37,374 nucleotides of DNA from positions 1 to 37,374 of the forward strand of contig JAMNXK010000005.1 of NCBI GenBank assembly GCA_023653245.1, given 5' to 3'. The position numbers and the translations under genes were made by a program. Below the pieces are notes generated by a model, which was not told the origin of the DNA, made no database searches, and saw nothing but the letters and a program-made list of their open reading frames with translations. The DNA comes from Tagaea sp. Its GTDB lineage: Bacteria > Pseudomonadota > Alphaproteobacteria > CACIAM-22H2. Below, in pieces: positions 7,505 through 15,645 of the stretch. Numbering within the stretch: the first letter of the stretch is position 1; each line of letters begins with the position of its first letter.

Positions 7505-9073
7505 GTGACTCACGTTGTTCGAAGGCCCAATTGGCTCGGTGCTGGCGTATCTGTCTTGCCTTTGTCTGCCTTCGCTCTAGGGGCCGTGTCGGCAACGACC
7601 TTCGCGCCATTGCACTTTTTCTTCGTTGGCGCCGTCGCATTTGGCGGTCTCCTCTTCTTGTTGGATCGCGCGCCGAGCATCGTCTCATCCTTTCTTATAG
7701 GATGGTCCTACGGCCTGGGGTCATTTCTAGTTGGACTGCACTGGATAACCGAGGCGTTCGAAGTCGACCCACGCTTTGCGCCTCTCGCGTGGCCGTCGCT
7801 GCTCATTTTGTCTGCGGCTCTCGCAATTTTTCCGGCGCTCGCGACGGCGCTTTCCTGCTTTCTGTCAGGACGCCCTCGGTATTCGGTATCGGCCGTGGGG
7901 CTTGCGGCGTGCTGGTCCATAGGCGAGTGGTTGAGGAGCTCGGTCCTCAGCGGCTTTCCCTGGAACATTTCGGGCTACGCGTGGGGGGGCTCCGATGCGA
8001 CGCTGCAGGCGGCGTCGGTACTTGGAATACATGGGCTTGGCCTGGCGGCTCTGCTCGTGTGGATGTTGCCTGCCGCAGCGCTCCGAGACCGGCTCGCATG
8101 GCCGGGTGTGGTCGCCGCAGTTATCGGCATCGCGATCTGGGGGTGGGGCGAAAGCCGGCTGTCGCAGGCCGGCTCAAATGCCGACCCCTCCGTCAGAATT
8201 CGGGTCGTTCAACCCAATATCGCGCAGGATATAAAATGGTCCGTCGCTGAACGGGACCGCATTCTCGCGAAGCTTCTCGATCTGAGTCGCGCGGAATCCG
8301 CGAGCGGATCTCAGCCAACCCACATCGTTTGGCCGGAATCCGCCGCACCGTACATGCTCGAAGATCGACCCGACATACTCAAGGACATTGCAAGCGTTGC
8401 ACCACCAGGCGGCGCGCTAATCCTTGGCGCGGTTCGCAGAACGCGAACCATGGACGGTCAGCCGGCGCTTCTCAACAGCGTGCTCGTTTTGACCGCGCAA
8501 GGTGGTGTGATCGACGTTTACGACAAAGTTCGGCTGGTGCCGTTCGGGGAATATCAGCCGATTCGACGGATATTTGCCGAACTGCCCAAACTCACTGTCG
8601 GAGATGTCGACTTCTTGCCGGGTTCCGGACGGAGAGAACTCGATGTGCCCGGAATTGCTCGGGCGTGGCCGGCAATCTGCTACGAGGCAGCGTTCCCAGA
8701 TCGGCCAACGCCGGGGCAAAGTCCAAGCTGGTTGCTCGCCGTAACGAACGACGCATGGTTCGGAGTGTCGTGGGGCCCGTATCAGCATCTCCTTGCGGCA
8801 CGGGTGCGCGCCGTCGAACTCGGCGTCCCATTGGTCAGATCGGCGAACAGTGGGATCTCGGCAGTTACGGACGCTTACGGGCGAGTGGCGGAGACCCTGC
8901 CGCTCGACCGCGAAGGGTACATCGATGTCAATATGCCGGGCCGGATCTCCAGCCCAACCCTATATAGAACCTTTGGAGAGCTTCCCTACGCACTCGTACT
9001 GGCAGGCATACTCCTCGGAATCGGTTTTCGTCGGCGGCTATGTCATGGTTGTCGTGGCAACGCTCGACGATAA
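7505..9073 (+). CDS. lnt: Apolipoprotein N-acyltransferase
   Basis: Inner-membrane enzyme that adds the third acyl chain to lipoproteins, completing the pathway in which LspA acts. From the GTG at 7505 the protein is 522 residues: an N-terminal block of hydrophobic helices (about 10-220), then a nitrilase-like domain with the catalytic triad E278 (WPESAAP), K341 (YDKVRLVPFGEY) and C392 (AICYEAAF). These numbers sit close to E. coli Lnt (267, 335, 387), which supports the start; its ribosome site is weak and an in-frame GTG at 7400 inside the reductase gene is less likely. E. coli lnt was first named cutE for a copper phenotype. Probably co-transcribed with the reductase and possibly an extra copy. 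Confidence 0.9.
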   Translation: MTHVVRRPNWLGAGVSVLPLSAFALGAVSATTFAPLHFFFVGAVAFGGLLFLLDRAPSIVSSFLIGWSYGLGSFLVGLHWITEAFEVDPRFAPLAWPSLLILSAALAIFPALATALSCFLSGRPRYSVSAVGLAACWSIGEWLRSSVLSGFPWNISGYAWGGSDATLQAASVLGIHGLGLAALLVWMLPAAALRDRLAWPGVVAAVIGIAIWGWGESRLSQAGSNADPSVRIRVVQPNIAQDIKWSVAERDRILAKLLDLSRAESASGSQPTHIVWPESAAPYMLEDRPDILKDIASVAPPGGALILGAVRRTRTMDGQPALLNSVLVLTAQGGVIDVYDKVRLVPFGEYQPIRRIFAELPKLTVGDVDFLPGSGRRELDVPGIARAWPAICYEAAFPDRPTPGQSPSWLLAVTNDAWFGVSWGPYQHLLAARVRAVELGVPLVRSANSGISAVTDAYGRVAETLPLDREGYIDVNMPGRISSPTLYRTFGELPYALVLAGILLGIGFRRRLCHGCRGNARR

Positions 9074-9104
9074 TCAGCCGTCGCCTGACGCTCCGGCGTA
9101 AGCG

Positions 9105-9122
9105 GCGCAAGAAGTCTTGCGC
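9105..9122. other. Stem-loop after lnt
   Basis: GCGCAAG (9105-9111) and CTTGCGC (9116-9122) form a perfect 7-bp stem with an AAGT loop, 31 bases after the lnt stop. No T-run follows on either strand, so it is at best a weak or Rho-assisted terminator, or an mRNA-stabilising end. Confidence 0.4.
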
Positions 9123-9242
9123 ACGTCCGCCCGGATCGCGCGCGCCAAGTCACGGTGGTTAGTCATGAGTGGCGGCCGTAGGATATTTCCAGCCGTGTAC
9201 TGGCGCAGTCCAAGGGAATTGGTCCACACCTCTCCCGGGTTT

Positions 9243-9391
9243 CGTGGATACGTAGTCGAGCTATCCGCTTCTTCGCCCCGAGCGCCATAGGGCTCTCGTA
9301 TCCGAGCGTCGAGTGACGCCGTCGCGGATTGTAGAATCGTTCGATATAGTCGAACACGTCGGCTCTCGTTTCGTCGCGCGTGCTATAGACC
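9243..9391 (-). mobile_element. IS3-family element remnant (3' end of transposase orfB)
   Basis: On the minus strand this encodes the last part of an IS3-family OrfB integrase, including FDYIERFYNPRRRHSTLGYE, the classical C-terminal block, then runs to a degenerate element end (CGTGGATACGTAG on the plus strand). About nine bases in ten match 37097-37243 by eye, where the same element ends TGTGGACACGTAG. The stop codon present in that copy is changed here, so the frame runs on to about 9163. Similarity stops at 9391; everything upstream in the transposase, including the DDE residues, is gone. A dead fragment marking an old recombination point. Confidence 0.85.
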
Positions 9392-9460
9392 GTAAGCGTT
9401 GTCTGCGTCACACGGTTGACGGCTACAGCTCCCGGCGCCAGAGGAGCAACTCGTCGATGC

Positions 9461-9532
9461 GCGCCCGGGATCGAGCATGGGCGCCGTCGTCTCGTCGGCG
9501 GACAGTTTGGACGAGCTCATCAGCTCGCCGCA
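9461..9532 (-). pseudogene. IS66-family transposase fragment
   Basis: A 24-codon stretch on the minus strand reads KLSADETTAPMLDPGR at its core. This closely resembles the segment around the first catalytic aspartate of IS66-family TnpC proteins (ADET-x-x-P-V-L-DPGR). Frame and similarity are lost on both sides. The remaining bases between 9392 and 9622 show no gene I can recognise. It lies between the IS3 remnant and the end of aapM, so two different elements have decayed at this junction. Confidence 0.5.
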
Positions 9533-9622
9533 CTGCCGGTCCTATAAGGGCTCAAGGAACGAAGACGTCGGCCCATCATACCCGCACGTTCGATCGACTT
9601 CGGCGAGGACAGTCGCGCTGCG

Positions 9623-10690
9623 TCACGCGGTCGCGCCGCTTCGCCCCCGCTTTTCCAGGTAATCGGCGAAGCGGGCGAACGAGAACGCCAGCGCGAAGTA
9701 GAGCGCGCCGATGAAGAGATAGGTCTCCGTCGAGGGCGAAGGCCAGGCCGGGTCCGCAAGCGCCGCTTTGCCGGAGCTGATGAGATCGAAGATGCCGACG
9801 ACGAGCACCAAACTCGTGTTCTTGACCATCACGATGATCGTGTTGGCCAAAGCCGGTATCGAGATCCGGATCGCCTGGGGCAGGATGATCAAGAAATGGG
9901 CCTGCCAGTACCCGAGGCCGAGGGAAGTCGCGCCTTCGAGCTGCCCTTTGGGAACCGATTGCAGCCCGCCCCGTACGACCTCCGCGAGATACGCGGCCGC
10001 GAAGATCGTCAGCGCGACGAGCGCGCGCACGAGCTTGTCCGGCAGCAGCGACTCGGGCAGGAACAATGGAAGCATGATCGACGCCACGAACAGGAGGCTG
10101 AGAAGCGGCAAGCCGCGGATGGTTTCGATCAAGAGGACGCAGCCGATACGGATCACGGGCATTTCCGATCGACGCCCGAGCGCCAGGAAGATCGACGCCG
10201 GAAACGCTATACCGAGCGCGAACACGGTCAGAATGAGCGTCACGGGCAACCCACCCCACGAGCTCGTCGGCACGGCGGCGAGACCGAACCCGCCGCCCAT
10301 GAGAACGAGAACGACGGCCATGCTCGCGATCCATCTCGCGGCCAGCCACTTGGTCCAGCTTGCCGGACGCACCGACGTCGCCAGGAGCGCCAGCACGATC
10401 GCGCATACGACGGCGGGCCGCCAGCGTTCGTCGTATGGATAGATGCCGAAAAGGATCTGTCCCGACTTGGCGACGACAAAGCTCCAGCAAGCTCCCGACC
10501 GGTTCGCGCAAGATTCCGGCACCGCCGGGAGGAGGACGGCGTCGAAGATCGCCCAGCGAAGGAAGGGCGGGATCGAAAAGGCGAAAAGGCCGACAAACGC
10601 GAGCGTGAGGACGGCATTGAGCGGCGTGCCGAAGCAGACGCGAAAGACGTCGATGGCGCGCTTTGCGATCCCGCTCCCCATGGCGATCAT
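9623..10690 (-). CDS. aapM: Amino-acid ABC transporter permease AapM-like
   Basis: A 355-residue inner-membrane permease of the HisM/GltK family, in the long form typical of the general L-amino-acid (Aap) transporter. Several hydrophobic helices precede the permease core, which carries the ATPase-contact EAA loop EVVRGGLQSVPKGQLEGATS. The ATG at 10690 overlaps the aapQ stop as ATGA. It needs AapQ as partner, AapJ as binding protein and an AapP ATPase. No aapP follows: the stop is directly next to transposon debris, although in intact operons aapP comes immediately afterwards. The protein itself looks complete, but without an ATPase encoded elsewhere the transporter would not work. Confidence 0.9.
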   Translation of the reverse strand: MIAMGSGIAKRAIDVFRVCFGTPLNAVLTLAFVGLFAFSIPPFLRWAIFDAVLLPAVPESCANRSGACWSFVVAKSGQILFGIYPYDERWRPAVVCAIVLALLATSVRPASWTKWLAARWIASMAVVLVLMGGGFGLAAVPTSSWGGLPVTLILTVFALGIAFPASIFLALGRRSEMPVIRIGCVLLIETIRGLPLLSLLFVASIMLPLFLPESLLPDKLVRALVALTIFAAAYLAEVVRGGLQSVPKGQLEGATSLGLGYWQAHFLIILPQAIRISIPALANTIIVMVKNTSLVLVVGIFDLISSGKAALADPAWPSPSTETYLFIGALYFALAFSFARFADYLEKRGRSGATA

Positions 10691-11826
10691 CGTTCCACGA
10701 TCGCGATGCGGCGATTGTACCAGTTCATCGCCGACGACAGCGCGAGGTTCAGGATTAGGAAAACGCCGAGGATGATCGCGATGCCTTCGATCGCATGGCT
10801 CGTCCGGTTTATCACCGTCCCCATAACGGTCATGAAGTCCTGGTAGCCGACGGCGATGGCGAGCGTCGAGTTCTTCACCACGTTGATGTATTGGCTGTTG
10901 AGTGGCGGCACGATCGCCCTCAGCGCTTGCGGCACGATCACGAGGCGATAGATCTGCCCGCGACGGAGGCTCAAGGCGCGGGCCGCATCCCATTGCCCTT
11001 TCGGAATCGCGAGAATTCCGCCGCGAACGATCTCGCCGATGAAACCGGCGGTGTAGAACGTCAGGCCGATGATGATGGTCGTCAGTTCCGGCGTGATCTG
11101 CCAGCCGCCGAAGAAATTCGCGCGGCGATACTCGGCGAACTCCAAGGCGACGCCCTTGGAGGCCAGGATCAAGACGGCCGCCGACAGGGCAGCACCGCCG
11201 GCTGCGGCGAGCGGGACATAGGGCGGACGGACGCCGGTCCGCGCCTGACGACGGGTTGCGAGCCGCGAGGCGATCACGACCGAGACAATCCAAGCGAACG
11301 GTACGAGCCAAAGCCACGCCGGCCCGTCCCATCGGACAGCGGGCACGACCAGTCCCCGAAGCGACAGATGGATGCCCGGACCCAGATGCCACGCGTCGGC
11401 CGACTGCGGCAGCAGCTTCCACCAAATCGAGTAGGTGAAAATCAGCAGCACGATCACCGGCGTGTTCCGCGCGACCTCCACCCAGACACGCATGGTTCCG
11501 CGCACCAGCGGATTCGGGCTGAGACGCCCGATGCCGACCATCAATCCGAGGATCGAGGCGATGACGATTACGAACGCCGAGACGAAAAGGGAGTTCGCGA
11601 TCCCGACCGCCGCGGCCCACCAATTGGGATCGCGCGGAGAAAAGGGAAGAATGGTTTCGGCGATTTGGAAGCCGGCCGGCCGGAAGAGAAAGTCGGTTCC
11701 GAGCGGAATCCCGCGGGCCTGAAGATTGGCGGCGGTGGTGGTGGCGACGACGTACGCGGCGGCGACGACGGCGATCACGACGATCATCTGGATGGCTATC
11801 GCCCGTGCTTTGGCCGTCCCCAGCAT
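10687..11826 (-). CDS. aapQ: Amino-acid ABC transporter permease AapQ-like
   Basis: A 379-residue inner-membrane permease, the partner of AapM. After an N-terminal helix and an extended periplasmic part come EVARNTPVIVLLIFTYSIWW, the conserved opening of the permease domain, and the EAA loop EIVRGGILAIPKGQWDAARA. Both are standard in the AapQ/BztB group, which is longer than ordinary HisQ permeases. The gene follows aapJ after 65 bases that hold a strong stem-loop, and overlaps aapM by four bases. It belongs to the metC-aapJQM operon. Confidence 0.92.
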   Translation of the reverse strand: MLGTAKARAIAIQMIVVIAVVAAAYVVATTTAANLQARGIPLGTDFLFRPAGFQIAETILPFSPRDPNWWAAAVGIANSLFVSAFVIVIASILGLMVGIGRLSPNPLVRGTMRVWVEVARNTPVIVLLIFTYSIWWKLLPQSADAWHLGPGIHLSLRGLVVPAVRWDGPAWLWLVPFAWIVSVVIASRLATRRQARTGVRPPYVPLAAAGGAALSAAVLILASKGVALEFAEYRRANFFGGWQITPELTTIIIGLTFYTAGFIGEIVRGGILAIPKGQWDAARALSLRRGQIYRLVIVPQALRAIVPPLNSQYINVVKNSTLAIAVGYQDFMTVMGTVINRTSHAIEGIAIILGVFLILNLALSSAMNWYNRRIAIVER

Positions 11827-11855
11827 CCGTTGGCCCCCACTCGGTTGACGACGGC

Positions 11856-11881
11856 CGCCGGCGCCCCGAGAGGCGCCGGCG
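11856..11881. other. Intercistronic stem-loop between aapJ and aapQ
   Basis: CGCCGGCGCC (11856-11865) and GGCGCCGGCG (11872-11881) form a perfect 10-bp GC stem with a 6-base loop. It sits between the binding-protein gene and the permease genes, without a T-run. Such hairpins commonly protect or partly terminate the upstream mRNA, so that binding protein is made in excess over permease. Confidence 0.6.
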
Positions 11882-11891
11882 CGTGCGATGG

Positions 11892-12929
11892 TCAGTTGAA
11901 GGGAACGGGGAACATCAATCCGCCGTTTTTGTAAAGATTATTGAATTTTCTTTCCGCTTTGAGCGGACTCCCTTGGCCAAGATTGCGCTCCCAAATCTCG
12001 CCGTAGTTCCCGAGCTGCTTGATGATGTTGTAGGCCCATTTGTCGTCCAGGCCAATCAAGCGGCCCCAGCCGGGCTCGCCGCCCAGCACGCGCCGGACGT
12101 CGGATTTCTTGGTCGTCCGCAGCACGTCGTCGACGTTGGCTTGCGTGATGCCTTCGTCCTCCGCCCAGACGAGGACGTTCGCCGCGTAGCGGACGATGTC
12201 GAACCACTTGTCGTCGCCGCGCGGGATCGAGAGCCCGTTCGGTTCGGTGCTGTGCCCCACGTAGAAGACCTGATGCTCCTCCGGGTTGCGGGCGGCCGAT
12301 GCCCGTTGGCCCCAAGCCGCCAATCCGTCTGTCACGTACGTGTCGCAGCGCCCGGCGAAATAGGCGTCGCGGGCTTGGAGGGTCGAGTCGAAATACACGC
12401 GGCGCATCTTCACGCCCGTGTGCTCCTCCTCCATCTCGTCGATCGCTTGCTCCGTGAGACTGCCGCCGCCTTGGAGGCAAACCGTCAAGCCGTTGAGGTC
12501 GTTCGCGGTCCGGATATTGGCGGAGCGGCGGACCAGAAGTGCGTCGTTGTCGTAGATCGTGGTCGCGACGAATCTCACGGCCATATCCCGTGAGAACGTC
12601 CATGTGGTCGTGCGGGAGAGGACGTCGATCTCGCCGGTTTGGATCGCCGGCAGTCGCTGCGCGGCGTTAAGCGGTACGAATCGCGCCTTGGTTCGATCGC
12701 CGAACACGGCGACCGCGACGGCGCGACACACATCCGAGTCGAAGCCCCGCCACTCGCCGCGCTCGTCCGGGCGCGAAAGGCCGGGCACGCCTTGGCTCGC
12801 GCCGCAACTGACGAAGCCCCGTTGCCGGACCTTCTCGAGTATCGACTGCGCCGACGCGGCCGGCACGGATACGACCGACGCGAACGCGCCGATCGCCGCG
12901 ATGGCCAGTATTGGAAGCCCGAGTTTCAT
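11892..12929 (-). CDS. aapJ: Periplasmic amino-acid-binding protein AapJ-like
   Basis: A 345-residue solute-binding protein (SBP family 3) with a Sec signal peptide (1-26, ending ASA-QS). The mature part starts ILEKVRQRGFVSCG, the usual opening for general L-amino-acid-binding proteins, and contains GFDSDVCRAVAVAVFGD and GEIDVLSRTTTWTFSRD, which line the ligand cleft in this family. The ATG at 12929 is preceded by GAGGAG nine bases upstream and gives a normal signal peptide; in-frame codons further upstream would run into metC. It binds amino acids in the periplasm and delivers them to AapQM. Confidence 0.93.
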   Translation of the reverse strand: MKLGLPILAIAAIGAFASVVSVPAASAQSILEKVRQRGFVSCGASQGVPGLSRPDERGEWRGFDSDVCRAVAVAVFGDRTKARFVPLNAAQRLPAIQTGEIDVLSRTTTWTFSRDMAVRFVATTIYDNDALLVRRSANIRTANDLNGLTVCLQGGGSLTEQAIDEMEEEHTGVKMRRVYFDSTLQARDAYFAGRCDTYVTDGLAAWGQRASAARNPEEHQVFYVGHSTEPNGLSIPRGDDKWFDIVRYAANVLVWAEDEGITQANVDDVLRTTKKSDVRRVLGGEPGWGRLIGLDDKWAYNIIKQLGNYGEIWERNLGQGSPLKAERKFNNLYKNGGLMFPVPFN

Positions 12930-12960
12930 GCTGTTCTCCTCTTCGAGTTCGGTTGAGAAT

Positions 12961-14166
12961 TCACTCCGCGATACGCGCCGGCGTCCGACGGCGTTCTTGG
13001 ATCGCATCGAGCGCCGCCGTCAGATCGCGCTTCAGATCCGCCTCGTCTTCGAGGCCGATCGATAGCCGCCAGTAGATGCCCTCCGGCAGCCAGGATATGG
13101 GGGCGCGGTTCCGGCGCGGGTCGCCGGGTGCGACGAGGCTGTGCACGCCGCCCCAACTCGCCCCGATCCGGAAAGCACGCATTTGCGCCAAGCCCGCCCG
13201 CTGCGCGTCCCGGTCGGCCGGCGCCAGAACGACCCCGAACACGCCGGCCGCTCCGTCGTGATCGCGTCGCCAGATCGTGTGGCCGGGATGCGAGGGCACG
13301 CTCGGATGGAGAATCCGCCGCACGTCGGGTCGCGAGGACAAGTACGCGATGAGGTGACGGGCCGTCCCCCAGGAATGGCGCAAGCGCACGGGCATGGTCA
13401 TCAAACCCCGCTCGCAAAGGGCGCAGTCGTCGGCGGATACGCCGTAGCCGAGTTGCCGCGCGGCGTCTTTAAGGCGCCGAAAAAGCCCCTCTTCGGCGAC
13501 GGCAAGCGAGCCCATCACGAGGTCGCCGTGTCCGCCGGCGTGCTTCGACAGCGCCTGCATGGCGATGTCGACGCCATGCGCGAGGGGCTTGAACCCCAAA
13601 TGCGACGCCCAAGTATTGTCGGTTGCCGACAGCGCGCCACGCGCGCGGGTCGCGCGCGCGATGGCTGGAACGTCTTGAACCTCGAAAGTCTGGGACCCGG
13701 GCGACTCGGTCCAAACCAGTTTTACTCGCGCGTCGAGATGCGTCGCGATGTCGCCGCCGATCTCGGGCGGATAGGGATGCGCATCGACTCCGAAGCGCCC
13801 CAGCAACCCGCGAAAGAACTCCTGGGCCGGACCGTACATCGAATCGGGGTAGAGCACGCGCTCCCCGTGGCTGGTGAAGGTCAGCGTGGCGAGCGCTATC
13901 GCGGCAAGGCCGGATGGCACGACGATCGCGCGTTTCGCGCCTTCCAGTGTTGCGATCCGCTCCTCCAAGGCCCGGCTCGTCGGCGTACCATAGAGCCCGT
14001 AGCTAAATCCGTCGTACAGCAGGGCCGCGCGGCCTTCGAACGCATCGAGATCGTCGAAGACCACGGTCGAGGCCCGCCGGATCGGGGTCGACAGGCTCCG
14101 GAACGCGCCCCGGTCGGGCTCGCGCGCAGGCGTCACATGCTTTGTGTCGTCCCCCAGATCGTCCAT
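12961..14166 (-). CDS. metC: Cystathionine beta-lyase (Cys/Met metabolism PLP enzyme)
   Basis: A 401-residue fold-type I PLP enzyme that would cleave cystathionine to homocysteine in methionine synthesis. Visible motifs are YGLYGTPTSRALEERIATLEG, VPSGLAAIALA (phosphate loop), DNTWAS and ALSKHAGGHGDLVMG, in which the lysine is the expected Schiff-base residue, then MRAFRIGASWGGVHSLV near the C-terminus. I use the ATG at 14166; longer frames would run into the divergent LysR gene. It ends 31 bases before aapJ and is probably co-transcribed with aapJQM. To my recollection metC-aap linkage is known in rhizobia. The enzyme uses the cofactor made by the pdxA/pdxJ products elsewhere in the window. 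Confidence 0.88.
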   Translation of the reverse strand: MDDLGDDTKHVTPAREPDRGAFRSLSTPIRRASTVVFDDLDAFEGRAALLYDGFSYGLYGTPTSRALEERIATLEGAKRAIVVPSGLAAIALATLTFTSHGERVLYPDSMYGPAQEFFRGLLGRFGVDAHPYPPEIGGDIATHLDARVKLVWTESPGSQTFEVQDVPAIARATRARGALSATDNTWASHLGFKPLAHGVDIAMQALSKHAGGHGDLVMGSLAVAEEGLFRRLKDAARQLGYGVSADDCALCERGLMTMPVRLRHSWGTARHLIAYLSSRPDVRRILHPSVPSHPGHTIWRRDHDGAAGVFGVVLAPADRDAQRAGLAQMRAFRIGASWGGVHSLVAPGDPRRNRAPISWLPEGIYWRLSIGLEDEADLKRDLTAALDAIQERRRTPARIAE

Positions 14167-14218
14167 GCGGGGAGATTGCCGAGAAGCTACATGCCTGACT
14201 ATGACTGGATTGCCGTAG

Positions 14219-14239
14219 TTCATTCTTTTTTGATATGAG
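14219..14239. promoter_or_regulatory. Candidate LysR-type binding box
   Basis: TTCAT-N11-ATGAG is an imperfect inverted repeat of the T-N11-A form used by LysR regulators, lying in the metC/lysR divergent region six bases before the lysR start. This position suits autoregulation. The intervening AT-rich run may also serve promoter function for metC. Evidence is limited to the pattern and location. Confidence 0.4.
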
Positions 14240-14245
14240 TTATCC

Positions 14246-15160
14246 ATGAACCTTCGCGAAGTGGACGTGTTTCACGCGATTATGGTGTCCGGTGGCGTGG
14301 GTAGTGCCGCGCAAACGCTGGGGTCGTCGCAGCCTTCGATCAGCCGCGCTTTGGCCAAGCTGGAGCGGGACCTGGGTTTTCGCCTTTTCGACCGGGTGCG
14401 GGGACGCTTGGTTCCGACGCGCGAAGGGCAGTTGCTTCATGCCGAAGTGCGCGCGGGCTTGGCCGGTTTGGAACGATTGAAGCGCTCCGCCGCGCGTATC
14501 AGGGAGGTTGGCGGGGGCTCGATCTGCGTCGCGAGTCTCTCGGCGCTCGGACACGGTCTGGTGCCGCGCGCGATCGCCGCGTTCTCCGAGCGGTTCCCGA
14601 AGGTCCGGGTGAATCTGCAGGTCCGCACGTCGAACGCGGTCCGCGATCTGGTCGCATCGGGGCAGGCGGATATCGGTATCGCCGCCGACGAAGTGGACAC
14701 GACCGGCGTCGAGTACTCGGTTTTCGCCACGCCGCCGGCGGTCTGCGTAATGGCCGAGGATCATCCGCTCGCCCGCCGGAAGACGATCCGTCCGGCCGAC
14801 CTGTCCGGCGAACGGTTGGTTACCTTGTCGCCCGACGACACCGTCCGACGCACGCTCGACGAGGTGTTCACGCGCGAAGGGATCGTACCAAACATCGCGA
14901 TCGAAACGCCCTATTCCTTGTCGATCGCGATTCTGGCGTCGCTCGGCGCGGGCGTGGGGATCGCGAATGCCGCCGTCGTATCGGACGCAATGGTCCAGGG
15001 CATCGCAGTCCGGCGCTTCGAGCCGGCGATCTATTTCCGCGCCCTTCTGCTTCGGCCACCGGGCGCGGCGAACTCGGTTCTCGTGTCGGCGATGACACGC
15101 GAACTTTTTCGTGTTCGTAATGAGCTCGGCATCGGCAAATTGCCGTTGGAGCGAAAGTAG
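14246..15160 (+). CDS. LysR-family transcriptional regulator
   Basis: A 304-residue regulator with an N-terminal winged helix-turn-helix (about 1-60; SAAQTLGSSQPSISRALAKLE is the recognition region) and a periplasmic-binding-protein-like effector domain (about 90-290). The opening MNLREVDVFHAI and the overall sequence resemble the OccR/NocR group, which senses amino acids or opines. It is divergent from metC-aapJQM and so is the likely regulator of that operon, perhaps responding to an amino acid. Effector unknown. Confidence 0.9.
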   Translation: MNLREVDVFHAIMVSGGVGSAAQTLGSSQPSISRALAKLERDLGFRLFDRVRGRLVPTREGQLLHAEVRAGLAGLERLKRSAARIREVGGGSICVASLSALGHGLVPRAIAAFSERFPKVRVNLQVRTSNAVRDLVASGQADIGIAADEVDTTGVEYSVFATPPAVCVMAEDHPLARRKTIRPADLSGERLVTLSPDDTVRRTLDEVFTREGIVPNIAIETPYSLSIAILASLGAGVGIANAAVVSDAMVQGIAVRRFEPAIYFRALLLRPPGAANSVLVSAMTRELFRVRNELGIGKLPLERK

Positions 15161-15168
15161 GGCGCGCT

Positions 15169-15645
15169 ATGGATCGAGAATCGATGGAATGCCCGAAGCC
15201 GCCGAGTGGCGCCTGGTTGACCTTTCTGCGCCGGTATCTGGCGTTCGTCGCGGCCGCCAATCTGGCGTGGGAAATGGCCCACCTGCCGCTCTACACGATT
15301 TGGTCCGAGGGATCGGCGCGCGAGATCACGGTCGCGGTGGTCCACTGTACGATCGGTGACGTCTTGATCGCCACCGCGAGCTTGATCGGCGCTCTACTCT
15401 TCTTCGGCGGAACGGACTGGCCAACGGAGAGGGCCGCATTGGGCCGCGTGATGGCGGCGGCGACATTTGCGGGGATCGGATACACGATTTATAGCGAGTG
15501 GCTGAACATCGTGGTCCGCAAGAGCTGGGCATACTCGACTTGGATGCCGATCGTGCCGATCGTCGAGACCGGCCTCTCGCCGCTCCTCCAATGGGTCGTC
15601 ATTCCGATCGCGGGCTCGCTATGGGCCCGCGCGGGACTTCGTTGA
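15169..15645 (+). CDS. Small multi-helix membrane protein, unknown function
   Basis: A 158-residue protein with about four hydrophobic helices (roughly 22-40, 52-80, 88-106 and 130-150) and a conserved-looking segment LAWEMAHLPLYTIW. I do not recognise a family. It starts eight bases after lysR with AGGG upstream, so it may share that transcript. Its last 47 bases overlap, in the opposite direction, the end of the adenylate cyclase gene. The helical pattern could suit a transporter component or a quinone or metal-linked membrane protein, but nothing in the sequence decides. Confidence 0.8.
   Translation: MDRESMECPKPPSGAWLTFLRRYLAFVAAANLAWEMAHLPLYTIWSEGSAREITVAVVHCTIGDVLIATASLIGALLFFGGTDWPTERAALGRVMAAATFAGIGYTIYSEWLNIVVRKSWAYSTWMPIVPIVETGLSPLLQWVVIPIAGSLWARAGLR

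Noticed and set aside
8740..8760. A GTAACGAA stretch in lnt resembling the GTTAC-type box
   Set aside because: The second half-site is missing and it lies in conserved coding sequence of the nitrilase domain.
9392..9622. Remains of an aapP ATPase gene after aapM
   Set aside because: No Walker A, signature or Walker B motif is seen in any frame; only the IS66-like scrap is recognisable.
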